From Haloechinothrix halophila YIM 93223 (GTDB taxonomy: Bacteria; Actinomycetota; Actinomycetes; Mycobacteriales; Pseudonocardiaceae): 64,000 bases of DNA. How positions within the stretch are numbered: the stretch's first letter is position 1; every line of letters starts with the position of its first letter. Below are positions 44,465-53,080 of the stretch, in pieces. Location: positions 991,723 through 1,055,722 of the forward strand of contig NZ_KI632509.1 in assembly GCF_000504245.1 (NCBI RefSeq), written 5' to 3'. Made by a program: the position numbers and the translations under genes. The notes under the pieces are model-generated. The model had not been told where the DNA came from, made no database searches, and was given only the letters and a program-made list of their open reading frames with translations.

Positions 44465-45298
44465 GTGACTGACCTGGAGTTCCGGGGCAAACGACCCAAG
44501 CGTGATCGTGCGCTGATCATGGCGATCATCAATCGCACGCCGGACTCCTTCTACGACCGAGGCACCACCTTCACGGCAGATGATGCGCTGGCCGCTGTCC
44601 GTCGCGCCGTCGCTGACGGCGCGGACGTCGTCGACATTGGCGGCGTCAAGGCTGGCCCCGGTGCCTCGGTCGGACCAGCGGAGGAAGCCGACCGGGTGTT
44701 ACCGCTGATCGAGTGCATCCGGCAGGAGTTCCCCGAGCTGGTGATCAGTATCGACACTTGGCGCGCGTCGGTCGGCAGGCAGGCGTGCGAGGCTGGCGCG
44801 GACCTGCTCAACGACACCTGGGCGGCGGCCGATCCGGGGCTTGCCGACGTCGCCGCCGAGTTCGGCGCGGGCTACGTCTGCTCGCACACCGGCGGCATCC
44901 CGCCGCGCACCAGGCCGCACCGCGTGCACTACGATGACGTCGTCGCCGACGTCCTCACCGAGACGACCACCCGCGCGGAGCAACTGCTCGCGTCCGGTGT
45001 GCCGCGCGAGGGCATCCTGATCGACCCGACCCACGATTTCGGCAAGAACACCTGGCACGGTCTTGAGCTACTGCGACGGGTGGATGAGCTGGTCGACAGT
45101 GGCTGGCCGGTGCTCATGGCGTTGTCCAACAAGGACTTCATTGGCGAGACGCTCGGCGTCGGGCTGCGCGAGCGCGTCGAGGGCACGCTGGCCGCGACGG
45201 CGTTCTCCGCCGCGGCGGGCGTGGCGATGTTCCGGGTGCACGAGGTCGCGGAAACCCGGCGCGTGCTGGAGACGGTGTCCACGCTGATTCGCGAGTAA
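44465..45298 (+). CDS. Dihydropteroate synthase-like protein (FolP2 type)
   Basis: A 277-residue TIM-barrel protein of the pterin-binding family. The opening MAIINRTPDSFYDRG is the DHPS signature (family form MGIxNxTPDSF), followed by GADVVDIGGVKAGPG, LVISIDTWRASVG, NDTW and IDPTHDFGKNTWHGLELLRR. M. tuberculosis has two such proteins: FolP1, the true sulfonamide target, and FolP2, which lacks DHPS activity. The sequence KAGPG rather than the ESTRPG motif at the DHPS pABA site resembles FolP2. The gene starts at a GTG at 44465 and has no folate-gene neighbours, so folate synthesis is not certain. Confidence 0.88.
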   Translation: MTDLEFRGKRPKRDRALIMAIINRTPDSFYDRGTTFTADDALAAVRRAVADGADVVDIGGVKAGPGASVGPAEEADRVLPLIECIRQEFPELVISIDTWRASVGRQACEAGADLLNDTWAAADPGLADVAAEFGAGYVCSHTGGIPPRTRPHRVHYDDVVADVLTETTTRAEQLLASGVPREGILIDPTHDFGKNTWHGLELLRRVDELVDSGWPVLMALSNKDFIGETLGVGLRERVEGTLAATAFSAAAGVAMFRVHEVAETRRVLETVSTLIRE

Positions 45299-45340
45299 GG
45301 TGACGGTGGAGATCGACTTTCGGCTGCGTGGAGGGTGCAG

Positions 45341-45748
45341 ATGCTGTTCGGGGATGAACATGTCCGGCGCTACGAGGAGACCGACGGCGAAGAGGGCCAC
45401 ATCTGGCTCAATGGCGTCCCGTGCCTGGTGCTGACGACGACCGGACGCAAAACCGGCAAGGAGCGCAAGTTCGCCCTGATCTATCAGGAGCACGATGGTG
45501 ACTACGTCGTTGTCGCGTCAAAGGGCGGCGCCGAGAATCACCCAGACTGGTACCTGAACCTCGTCGACAACCCCGACGTGACCGTGCAAGTCGGCGCCGA
45601 CAAGTTCTCCGCGAAGGCGCGCACGGCCAGCGGTGAGGAGCGTGCGGCGTTGTGGTCGAAGATGGCCGCCGTCTGGCCCGACTACGACAAGTACCAGGCC
45701 AAAACCGAGCGTGAGATTCCGGTCGTGGTACTGGAACCGATCCGGTAG
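45341..45748 (+). CDS. F420-dependent deazaflavin nitroreductase-family protein (Ddn-like)
   Basis: A 135-residue split-barrel protein. [46 protein letters not shown] is the central signature of the Ddn/Rv3547 family, which uses reduced F420 to reduce nitroimidazoles, quinones and other compounds. The ATG at 45341 is preceded by GGAGG six bases away; the GTG at 45335 would overlap that site. It is in the same direction as folP-like and lpd, but gaps of 42 and 32 bases do not prove an operon. The natural substrate is unknown. Confidence 0.9.
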   Translation: MLFGDEHVRRYEETDGEEGHIWLNGVPCLVLTTTGRKTGKERKFALIYQEHDGDYVVVASKGGAENHPDWYLNLVDNPDVTVQVGADKFSAKARTASGEERAALWSKMAAVWPDYDKYQAKTEREIPVVVLEPIR

Positions 45749-45780
45749 TCCTCGCGTCACCCGATAGGGGTGGATCCCAT

Positions 45781-47193
45781 ATGCTCGCGACTATGGGCAC
45801 ACACTTCGACGTGGTCGTCCTCGGGGCCGGGCCCGGTGGATATGTCGCCGCGATCAGGGCAGCGCAACTCGGCTTCTCCACGGCGATTGTCGAGGAGAAA
45901 TACTGGGGCGGGGTATGCCTCAACGTGGGGTGTATTCCCTCGAAGGCGCTGCTCCGCAACGCCGAGTTGGCGCACCTGTTCCACAACGACGCGAAGACGT
46001 TCGGCATCGAGGTCGATGGCACGGTGCGGTTCGACTACGGTGCCGCGTTCAAGCGCAGCCGCGACGTCGCCGATGGTCGCGTCAAGGGTGTGCACTACCT
46101 GATGAAGAAGAACAAGATCACCCAGTTCAACGGATGGGGTGAGTTCGCCGACGCCAACACGATGCGCGTCAGGCTGAGCGACGGCGGCAGCGAGACCATC
46201 ACCTTCGGCCACTGCATCATCGCCACCGGCGCGACGACGAAGCTGCTGCCTGGCACGTCGCTGTCCGAGCGGGTCGTGACCTATGAAGAGCAGATCATGA
46301 CCGAGCAGCTGCCGGAGAGCGTCGTGATCGCCGGTGCCGGGGCGATCGGCGTCGAGTTCGCGTATGTGCTGCACAACTACGGGGTGAAGGTCACCATCGT
46401 CGAATTCCTCGAACGGATGGTGCCGCTTGAGGACGCCGACGTCTCCAAGGAGCTGGCCAAGCGCTACAAGCGGATGGGCGTCGATGTGCTGACTGGCACC
46501 CGGGTCGACGCTATCGACGACTCCGGCGCGAAGGTGTCGGTAACAGTCACACAGAACGGTGAACAGCGCACGCTGGAGACCGACAAGGTGCTGCAGGCGA
46601 TCGGCTTCCAACCACGAGTCGAGGGCTACGGGCTGGAGAACACCGGTGTCGCGCTGACCGAGCGCGGTGCGATCGACATCGACGACTACGGCCGGACGTC
46701 GGTGCCGAACATCTTCGCGATCGGCGACGTCACGGCGAAGCTGATGCTCGCCCACACGGCTGAAGCCATGGGCGTGGTCGCCGCGGAGAGCATCGCTGGC
46801 GCGGAGACCATGCCGGTGGAGTACGTGATGGTCCCGCGTGCGACGTACTGCCAACCGCAGATCGCCAGCTTCGGTTACACCGAGGAGCAGGCCCGCGAGC
46901 TGGGTTACGACGTGCAGGTGGCCAAGTTCCCGTTCATGGCCAACGGCAAGGCGCATGGCCTCGGCGACTCCACCGGGTTCGTGAAGCTGATCAGCGACGG
47001 CCGCTACGGCGAGCTACTCGGTGGCCACCTGATCGGGCCGGAGGTGACCGAGCTGCTACCCGAGCTGACGCTGGCGCAGCAGTGGGACCTGACCGTGCAC
47101 GAGGTCGCGCGTAACGTGCACGCCCACCCGACGCTGACCGAGGCGGTAAAGGAAGCCGTCCACGGCCTCGCGGGGCACATGATCAACATGTAA
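45781..47193 (+). CDS. lpd: Dihydrolipoamide dehydrogenase
   Basis: A 470-residue flavoprotein. The FAD motif is [21 protein letters not shown], the redox pair is [17 protein letters not shown] (CxxxxC), the NAD motif is [14 protein letters not shown], and the C-terminal catalytic histidine-glutamate pair is [12 protein letters not shown]. The sequence is very similar to M. tuberculosis LpdC, the E3 of pyruvate and branched-chain dehydrogenases and of the peroxynitrite reductase system. In mycobacteria the protein begins near MTHYDVVV, matching the second ATG at 45793; the ATG at 45781 has the better ribosome site, so either may be used. Confidence 0.95.
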   Translation: MLATMGTHFDVVVLGAGPGGYVAAIRAAQLGFSTAIVEEKYWGGVCLNVGCIPSKALLRNAELAHLFHNDAKTFGIEVDGTVRFDYGAAFKRSRDVADGRVKGVHYLMKKNKITQFNGWGEFADANTMRVRLSDGGSETITFGHCIIATGATTKLLPGTSLSERVVTYEEQIMTEQLPESVVIAGAGAIGVEFAYVLHNYGVKVTIVEFLERMVPLEDADVSKELAKRYKRMGVDVLTGTRVDAIDDSGAKVSVTVTQNGEQRTLETDKVLQAIGFQPRVEGYGLENTGVALTERGAIDIDDYGRTSVPNIFAIGDVTAKLMLAHTAEAMGVVAAESIAGAETMPVEYVMVPRATYCQPQIASFGYTEEQARELGYDVQVAKFPFMANGKAHGLGDSTGFVKLISDGRYGELLGGHLIGPEVTELLPELTLAQQWDLTVHEVARNVHAHPTLTEAVKEAVHGLAGHMINM

Positions 47194-47309
47194 GAGGAAA
47201 CCCGCTGTGAAGCACCGGATCTTGATGCTGTGTGGTTACACGTATCGCCAGAACGCATCATGATCCGTCGACCCGCTAAATGTCAGTGGTCGGTCGTACT
47301 GTCCACGCC

Positions 47310-47801
47310 ATGACGACTTGGACAGAGTTCACCGCCGACGCACCGAGGATTGCCGAGATCTTCGGTCGACGTCATGCGGCCACGCACAACCTCTGCATGC
47401 TGGCGACGCTTCGCGCGGATGGGTCGCCGCGGATCAGCCCAATGGAGCCGAGGGTTTTCGAAGGTCAGTTGTGGCTCGTCGGCATGCCGAACACCACGAA
47501 GTTCCACGATCTCGCCCGTGATCCACGCTTCTGTTTGCACACCGCGACCGTCGACACGCAAGTAAGCGACGGCGACGCGAAGGTATGGGGCGTCGTGCGC
47601 AACGTCCAGGACATGGAGCTGCAGCAGCGGTTCGCGGCCGACTTGTTCGAGGACATCGAGCTTGACTTGCGCGGGCAGGAGTTCGACCCGTTCTACGCTG
47701 CCGATCTGACCGGTGCGTCCTCGGTGGAGATCCGGGATGGTGGCCTGGATATCACCATTTGGAAGCCGGGCGAGCCGGAACGGGTGGTGCGGAAGACGTA
47801 A
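47310..47801 (+). CDS. Pyridoxamine 5'-phosphate oxidase-family protein
   Basis: A 163-residue split-barrel flavin-binding protein. MLATLRADGSPRISPMEPRVFEGQLWLVGMPNTTKFHDLARDPRFCLH is the typical PPOX/FMN-binding beginning, binding FMN or F420. The rest (DAKVWGVVRNVQD, ELDLRGQEFDPFYAADLTGASSVEI) includes an acidic middle. The start at 47310 (ATGACGACTTGG) gives a normal family length; a longer frame from 47280 is possible. No operon partner is seen. Function is unknown, since members reduce F420, oxidise PNP, or act on other compounds. Confidence 0.85.
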   Translation: MTTWTEFTADAPRIAEIFGRRHAATHNLCMLATLRADGSPRISPMEPRVFEGQLWLVGMPNTTKFHDLARDPRFCLHTATVDTQVSDGDAKVWGVVRNVQDMELQQRFAADLFEDIELDLRGQEFDPFYAADLTGASSVEIRDGGLDITIWKPGEPERVVRKT

Positions 47802-47826
47802 CCGCCGCTGATGATTGGTCCGCGTG

Positions 47827-47927
47827 CTCGGCGTGTTGATCAGGGACCCTGCTGGTAGGCCCAGAGTCTGTCTGATATGTCCGGTTGTCATGGTTCTCAG
47901 CGCAGGGTCCCTGATCAACACGCCGAG
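47827..47927. repeat. Long-armed palindromic intergenic element (copy 1)
   Basis: Perfect 26-bp inverted arms (from CTCGGCGTGTTGATC and ending with GACCCTGC) are separated by 49 bases, between two plus-strand genes. Two similar elements occur at 55426-55506 and 62799-62885. All share GTTGATC at the outer end of the arm and a (C)CTGC inner end, but their middles differ. The rest of the 47802-48128 gap shows no gene. Confidence 0.85.
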
Positions 47928-48128
47928 TTAGCCGCAGCGCGCACCGGTCGTCGATCGCGGCAGAGTATGCCGTTGGCGCAGCCGACGCGTCTCGCAGCGC
48001 GTCGTGTCCCGATGACGAGTGGCGAGGCCGTGGCGTGGCAGCCCCCTCCATGTGCGTGAGTCAGATTACTGGCGCGTAGCTTTAGACTGACTCGAGTCGT
48101 CATGCCGCTACCCAACGAGGAGGTTTCC

Positions 48129-48611
48129 GTGGCTGAACCGACCGCGCAGAGCTCGATTGAGATCGCCGCGCCGCCCGAGCTCGTGTACGAGCTGGTCTCT
48201 GATGTGCCAAACCTCCCGGACTGGGCTGCCGAAATCGAGCGCTGCAGTTGGATCGATGGCGCGACCGGACCGGCCGTCGGCGCCAAGTTCACGGGGCGCA
48301 ACGAACACAAGAAGCGCAAGTGGGGCACCCTCTGCATCGTGACGGCGGCGGAGCCTGGCAGGGAGTTCGCGTTCCAAGTGCGAATCGCGGGTGCGCCGTC
48401 CGCGCTGTGGCGGTACCAGATCGAGCCGACCGACACCGGTTGCCGGGTCACCGAGAGCACTCGACGTCTTGTCCCTCGGCCGCTGGCGCTCACTGTGAAC
48501 CGGCTGTTCCTCGGGATCCGTGACCGCGACAACCACAACCAGGCCAACATCGAGCGCACGCTGGCCAAGCTCAAGGAACACGCCGAGTCGTTGGCGGCCA
48601 AGCGCTCCTGA
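48129..48611 (+). CDS. SRPBCC family protein (polyketide cyclase-like)
   Basis: A 160-residue helix-grip protein. TAQSSIEIAAPPELVYELVSDVPNLPDWAAEIERCSW opens the family fold, and a long C-terminal helix (NHNQANIERTLAKLKEHAESLAA) closes the cavity. The GTG at 48129 has an excellent ribosome site (GAGGAGG, five bases upstream), so the ATG at 48102 is less likely. Related mycobacterial proteins are membrane- or lipid-associated, but the ligand is unknown. It is convergent with the Imm5-like gene, with only four bases between stops. Confidence 0.85.
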   Translation: MAEPTAQSSIEIAAPPELVYELVSDVPNLPDWAAEIERCSWIDGATGPAVGAKFTGRNEHKKRKWGTLCIVTAAEPGREFAFQVRIAGAPSALWRYQIEPTDTGCRVTESTRRLVPRPLALTVNRLFLGIRDRDNHNQANIERTLAKLKEHAESLAAKRS

Positions 48612-48615
48612 GTCT

Positions 48616-49029
48616 TCAGCGCCGTGCCAGCGCCGGATACACCACCGGCCGCAGGTGTTCCGGCAGGTCCCGGTACTGCTGCTCGCGTTCTTGTGCCGCG
48701 GCGGCGCCTTGGACACACGCGGCGGCGTAGGTGGCGGCGTGCCGCGCGTGCTCGGCGACGTGCGCTGTCGCGGCCGCATGACCAGCGGCGTGGGCAGCGG
48801 AGCGCGCGGCAGGATGTCCGGCATCGCGGGCCGCGGCATGGGCAGCGGACGCGGCAGCCCGCGCCTCGCTGACCGTGATCTCGCCCTGTGCCCATGCGCA
48901 GGCGGCCTCGACGGCGTCTCGTGTCCGGTAGTCCTGCGGACGGTGCCGCTCGAACGTCGAGAGCACACGCGCCGCGCAGTCCGCAGCCCAGCGCGCCAGC
49001 GCCTTGTGGTCGGGTTCGTCGAGCGTCAT
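48616..49029 (-). CDS. Imm5-like putative immunity protein
   Basis: A 137-residue Ala/His-rich helical protein. Its centre has repeated patterns (AAASAAHAAARDAGHPAARSAAHAAGHAAATAH) and it ends in REQQYRDLPEHLRPVVYP. The composition and the short HA-AA repeats match actinobacterial proteins called 'putative immunity protein' or Imm5-like, often mis-annotated as exonuclease SbcC. No toxin, WXG100 or polymorphic-toxin gene is nearby, so a cognate toxin is not seen. The ATG at 49029 has AGGGAGAACC just ahead. Confidence 0.7.
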   Translation of the reverse strand: MTLDEPDHKALARWAADCAARVLSTFERHRPQDYRTRDAVEAACAWAQGEITVSEARAAASAAHAAARDAGHPAARSAAHAAGHAAATAHVAEHARHAATYAAACVQGAAAAQEREQQYRDLPEHLRPVVYPALARR

Positions 49030-49093
49030 GGTTCTCCCTGCGAGTGGCGTAAATCTCAAGGGTGCCGAGGACGTCGCGTGCTGGCTACCCTGA

Positions 49094-50527
49094 TCACCGC
49101 ACTGGCTCAGCCGAACCGTCCGAGCCGAGCCGGCACGGCGTCACCACGGTGCCGATCGGTTCGCGTACCCACCAGGCGCCGGTTTCCTTCTGTTCCGCGC
49201 GGGTTGTGTAGCGGTAGTGGAACAGTCGCGCCCGCATCAGCGCGGGCGGTTCGTCCGGGAACGGGTTGTGGCGCAGCAGCTTCAACGTCGTGCGATCACC
49301 GCTGAGTAGCTTGCCGACCAGCGCGGGCAACCAGCCGGAGCCGTAGCGCGGTGATAGCGAGGCAAACCACAGCAGCCAATCCAGCCGCAGGTGATACGGC
49401 GCGATCTGCGGGGGACGTCGTTGCGGATCGCCCGGTTTGCCCTTGAACTCGTACTCGCGCCACTCGGGGTCGTCGGCGTCAGCGGCACCCTCGATGATCA
49501 CCTCGTTGCGCCGGCGCGTCACCGAGCCGAACGCGCCATAGGTGTTGACCAGGTGGTACTTGTTGAAGCTGAAGTTCATCAGCTGGGTGCCGCCGAGCAG
49601 GTTGCGCACCGGCCAGTAGCTGAGCACCACGGTCAACGCCGTCACACCGATCACGACGCCGCTGAACCATGTGGGTGGCGTGGCTAGGTCCGGCGGCGCT
49701 TGCCACACGAGTGAACCATCCACAGCGGACACCGCGATGGTGATCGTGACGACGTTCAGCCAGGCGAAGTTGCCGGATGCCACCAGCCAACACTGCGTGA
49801 CGATGATGATGGCGGCTGCCACGGTCGCCGCGGGTTGTGGCGCGAACAGCACGAACGGCACCACGAGCTGTGTGGCGTGATTGGCGGCGACCTCGATCCG
49901 ATGCAGCGGCTTCGGCAACTGGTGGAAGTACCAGCTCAGCGGCCCGGGCATCGGCTGGGTCTCGTGGTGGTAGTACAGGCAGGTCAGGTTCCGCCAGCAC
50001 GGGTCGCCGCGCATCTTGATCATCCCGGCGCCGAACTCGACGCGGAACAGCAGCCACAGCAGCAACCACAGCGTCAGCACCGGCGGTTCGGTGTGCGCCG
50101 GACCGAGGAAGATCGCCAGGAACCCGGTCTCAAGCAGTAGCGACTCCCAGCCGAACGAGTACCAGATCTGACCGACGTTGACGATCGACAGGTACAGCAC
50201 CCACGGCACCGCCCACAGCAGCATGTAGCCCCACACCGGCAGCAGGTCCGCGAGACCAAGCAGCAGTGCCGCCGAGACGACGACGCCGACCCACGCCATC
50301 GCGGCGAAGAACCGATCGGAGTAGTGCCAGTGGAAGATGCTCGGTGCCTGCCGGAAACCGCGCGCGGCGAGGAAACGCGGGATCGGAGTCAGGCCGTGCT
50401 CACCGAGGAGCGCGCGGAACTGGTTGACCGCGACCAGGAACCCCACCAGGTACAGGGCAGCGAGCATGCGCTGGAACACCAGGCGTGATGTCCAGTACGT
50501 CGGATCCGCGAACCAGTCCCAGCTCAC
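49094..50527 (-). CDS. Lipase maturation factor family membrane protein
   Basis: A protein of about 477 residues with many membrane helices. It contains SWDWFADPTYWTSRLVFQRML at the start, FGWESLLLETGFLAIFLGP, FRVEFGAGMIKMRGDPCWRNLTCLYYHHETQPMPGPLSWYFH and DDPEWREYEFKGKPGDPQRRPPQIAPYHLRLDWLLWF, all hallmarks of LMF1 (DUF1222). In animals LMF1 is needed to fold secreted lipases; bacterial members have no settled role. The GTG at 50527 fits the usual family start; a longer frame runs to 50563. It is adjacent to the MFS exporter on the same strand. Confidence 0.9.
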   Translation of the reverse strand: MSWDWFADPTYWTSRLVFQRMLAALYLVGFLVAVNQFRALLGEHGLTPIPRFLAARGFRQAPSIFHWHYSDRFFAAMAWVGVVVSAALLLGLADLLPVWGYMLLWAVPWVLYLSIVNVGQIWYSFGWESLLLETGFLAIFLGPAHTEPPVLTLWLLLWLLFRVEFGAGMIKMRGDPCWRNLTCLYYHHETQPMPGPLSWYFHQLPKPLHRIEVAANHATQLVVPFVLFAPQPAATVAAAIIIVTQCWLVASGNFAWLNVVTITIAVSAVDGSLVWQAPPDLATPPTWFSGVVIGVTALTVVLSYWPVRNLLGGTQLMNFSFNKYHLVNTYGAFGSVTRRRNEVIIEGAADADDPEWREYEFKGKPGDPQRRPPQIAPYHLRLDWLLWFASLSPRYGSGWLPALVGKLLSGDRTTLKLLRHNPFPDEPPALMRARLFHYRYTTRAEQKETGAWWVREPIGTVVTPCRLGSDGSAEPVR

Positions 50528-50596
50528 CGCCCCGATTCTCGCGCGTCCAGGCGAGGGCCGCATGCGAAAGGATGCGGCAGGCGATGGCGATCCGGG

Positions 50597-51853
50597 TTAC
50601 GACGCGCTGTTCGTGGCGGCCTGGCGCGGCGCGGGTCGCAGTGCCGCACGGAGATCGACGCCGCTCGGCCGGGCCAGCACCAGCACCGCGATGACGGTGC
50701 AGGCGATGGTCAGGATGCCGCCGCCGAGCAGTGACCACCTGGCGCCGAACTGTTCAGCCACCCAGCCGATCACCGGTGCCCCCGCGGGGGTACCGCCCAT
50801 CAGGATCATCACGTAGAGAGACAGCACCCTGCCGCGCATGTGAGCGGGCACGGTCGTCTGGATGTAGCCATTGGCCGCGGTGAGTACGGTCATGGTCAGC
50901 ACACCGATCGGCACCAGCGTTACGGCGAACAGTACGTAGTTCGGCATCAGTCCGGCGACCAACTCCATCACGCCGAACGCCACCGCGCCGCCGACGACCA
51001 GCCGCTGCCTCGGCGTCGTACGACGTGCCGCGAGCAGTGCGCCGGACAGGCTCCCGATGGCGAGAATCGAGCCGAGCAGACCGTAGGCGTCCGGGCCCTT
51101 GTCGTAGATCGCGGTGGCCATCAGGGCGGTCGTCATCTGGAAATTCAGGCCGAAGGTGCCGACGCCGAAGATCACCAGCAGCACCAGCATCAGGTCGGGA
51201 CGGCCACGCACGTAGCGCACGCCCTCAGCGAGGCGGGTGAGTGCGCCGACGCCGTCCGCGGCCGATGCCGCCGCGGGAGCAGGCCTGCTCAGCAGCATCA
51301 GGGCCAGCACCGGCGCGACGAACGAGACGGCGTTGAGCAGGAACACCGGGCCGGTACCGATGGTGCCGATCAGCACGCCAGCGAGTCCGGGGCCGATGAG
51401 CCGGGCGGCGTTGAACGACGCGCTGTTGAGCGCGACGGCGTTGGCGAGTTCACCGGTGTCGACCAGTTCGCCCACGAAGGCCTGCCGCGCGGGGTTGTCC
51501 AGCGCGGTGCCGACGCCCAGCAGGAACGCGAGCACATAGACGTGCCAGATCTGGGCCGTTCCGGTGACGACGAGGATGCCGAGGGTGAGACCGGTCGCGC
51601 CCATGAAGGTGTTGGTGGCCAGTAGCAGGGTGCGTTTCGGCAGCCGGTCCGCCAGCAGCCCGCCAAGCGGGGTGACCAGGAGGAAGGGAAGGAACTGAAG
51701 TCCGGTGGTGATGCCGACGGCTTCCGCGCCGCCGCCGAGGACGACGAGCACCAGCCAGTCCTGCGCTACCCGCTGCATCCAGGTGCCGATGTTGGAGATC
51801 ACCATGCCGAACCAGAACAGTCGGTAGTCGCGGTGGCGCAGTGATCGGAACAT
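50597..51853 (-). CDS. MFS exporter
   Basis: A 418-residue twelve-helix transporter of the enterobactin-exporter-like MFS group. FRSLRHRDYRLFWFGMVISNIGTWMQRVAQDWLVL at the start is typical, with LGGLLADRLPKRTLLL as the A-motif loop near residue 60. The C-terminal half contains GLMPNYVLFAVTLVPIGV and GGTPAGAPVIGWVAEQFG. It exports a small molecule across the membrane by proton exchange; the substrate is unknown. A perfect MarR-like dyad lies about 120 bases ahead of the start, but no regulator is encoded next to it. Confidence 0.92.
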   Translation of the reverse strand: MFRSLRHRDYRLFWFGMVISNIGTWMQRVAQDWLVLVVLGGGAEAVGITTGLQFLPFLLVTPLGGLLADRLPKRTLLLATNTFMGATGLTLGILVVTGTAQIWHVYVLAFLLGVGTALDNPARQAFVGELVDTGELANAVALNSASFNAARLIGPGLAGVLIGTIGTGPVFLLNAVSFVAPVLALMLLSRPAPAAASAADGVGALTRLAEGVRYVRGRPDLMLVLLVIFGVGTFGLNFQMTTALMATAIYDKGPDAYGLLGSILAIGSLSGALLAARRTTPRQRLVVGGAVAFGVMELVAGLMPNYVLFAVTLVPIGVLTMTVLTAANGYIQTTVPAHMRGRVLSLYVMILMGGTPAGAPVIGWVAEQFGARWSLLGGGILTIACTVIAVLVLARPSGVDLRAALRPAPRQAATNSAS

Positions 51854-51956
51854 GGACTTCGATGACGGGGCTTTGCGCAGCAGCGGGAACTCTCCTTCAC
51901 GGCTCGGTAGCGGTGAATCGGAACGACTGGCGGCGCGGGTAAGCAGGCCAACCGAT

Positions 51957-51986
51957 AGTTAGTCTAGCTCATTAGCGTTGCTAACT
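51957..51986. promoter_or_regulatory. MarR/TetR-like dyad upstream of the MFS exporter
   Basis: TTAGC-GTT-GCTAA (51972-51984) is a perfect inverted repeat, nested within AGTTAG...CTAACT (51957-51986). The site is AT-rich, unlike its surroundings, and lies in the likely promoter of the exporter gene. The binding regulator is not in this window. Confidence 0.6.
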
Positions 51987-52075
51987 TAAAGCGAGAACGG
52001 TGTGATTTAGGCACACCCGTACCAGACTGCCTCGGAGGCCATGCAAACCGCAGCGGCAAGATCACCCGCCGATCG

Positions 52076-52687
52076 TCAGTCGCGCGAGGTGCGTCGTTTC
52101 AGCCACACGCCCAGCGCGCCGGCGATCCCGAGTGCGGCGACGCTACCGACGGCCCACCACCAACTGGTCTCCGTGCCGGAGTCGATCTGGGTGCCATTCG
52201 CCTGGTCGTGTGCCATTTTCTCGGTGCCACCGCTGCCCGCGGGTGGCCTGCCCTCGCCGAGCACGGCAGGCACTGTCTCCGGCAGGTCCCGGGTGCCCCC
52301 GCACAACGAGGCGGTAAGTCCGTTCTCATCGAACGTCGTGAAGACAAGGAACGGGCCCTCGCCTTCGATCTCAAGACCGCAGCTCGCGCCGGAGCTGGCG
52401 GTGCGCACCTGCGTCATCGCGCCGACCTGGCCCTTATAGACCTCGGAGACGGCGAACGTCAGCGTGACCAGGTCGCGGCTGGAGACGATCTGGCCCGACG
52501 GTGGTTCTTCCCTGTCCAGCAGGGTTCCCGCGAAGATGACGTCGGCGTTGCCGACGTACTCCGCGTCCGTCATGGGCGTGCACGAGCACGCTAGCGCTGG
52601 TGCCGCGCCCAGCGTCGTGGCCAGTTGCAGCAGTCCCGCGAGTGCGGTCGTCGTCAGCACCGCGCCAATTGCTCTGCTCCGTACCAC
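52076..52687 (-). CDS. Membrane-anchored TIMP-like protein
   Basis: A 203-residue exported protein. The signal peptide (LTTTALAGLLQLATTLGAAPALA) is followed by ACSCTP, the mature N-terminal CxC that resembles the start of tissue inhibitors of metalloproteases, and an OB-like beta fold (ADVIFAGTLLDRE, RDLVTLTFAVSEVYKGQ, SCGLEIEGEGPFLVF). A single C-terminal helix (WWWAVGSVAALGIAGALGVWL) and a basic end anchor it in the membrane. Two cysteines in the domain may form a disulfide. Bacterial members have no tested function; inhibition of proteases is only a family analogy. Confidence 0.82.
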   Translation of the reverse strand: MVRSRAIGAVLTTTALAGLLQLATTLGAAPALACSCTPMTDAEYVGNADVIFAGTLLDREEPPSGQIVSSRDLVTLTFAVSEVYKGQVGAMTQVRTASSGASCGLEIEGEGPFLVFTTFDENGLTASLCGGTRDLPETVPAVLGEGRPPAGSGGTEKMAHDQANGTQIDSGTETSWWWAVGSVAALGIAGALGVWLKRRTSRD

Positions 52688-52780
52688 GGAATCCTCCCCG
52701 TTGTGCCCGCCCCCGAATCGTTACCTAGTTGTCTACCTGACGACGGCGATAAGCGCGAGGTTGCATCCCATCGTTGACCG

Positions 52781-52831
52781 ATACCCCCAAGGGGTATACT
52801 GTGCCGTGTAATTGATACCCGTGAGGGGTAT
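52781..52831. promoter_or_regulatory. Two CsoR-type copper operators
   Basis: Site 1, ATACCCCCAAGGGGTAT (52781-52797), and site 2, ATACCCGTGAGGGGTAT (52815-52831), are the classic TACCC...GGGTA inverted repeats bound by the copper sensor CsoR. Their centres are 34 bases apart, about three helical turns. They lie 33 bases ahead of copZ. No csoR gene is within the window. Confidence 0.92.
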
Positions 52832-52863
52832 ATTCGAACCAGGCGACACAGGAGGAGAACGTC

Positions 52864-53076
52864 ATGACTACCGCTACCTACACCGTCACCGGCATGACCT
52901 GCGGACACTGCGCGCAGTCGGTTACCGAGGAGGTCAGCGAGGTTCCTGGCGTCACAGACGTCGCCGTGGACCTGCCGACCGGTGCGGTTACCGTCAGCAG
53001 TGAGCAGCCGTTGTCGCGAGACCGGATTCGTGCCGCCGTGACCGAGGCGGGCTACGAACTGGTCAGTCAGGAGTGA
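52864..53076 (+). CDS. copZ: Copper chaperone CopZ (heavy-metal-associated domain)
   Basis: A 70-residue ferredoxin-like fold. The copper-binding motif GMTCGHC is at residues 10-16, followed by [18 protein letters not shown]. It carries Cu(I) to the ATPase encoded four bases downstream. A very good ribosome site (GGAGGAG, five to six bases away) leads. The two CsoR operators immediately upstream imply induction by copper. Confidence 0.95.
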   Translation: MTTATYTVTGMTCGHCAQSVTEEVSEVPGVTDVAVDLPTGAVTVSSEQPLSRDRIRAAVTEAGYELVSQE

Positions 53077-53080
53077 CCCG

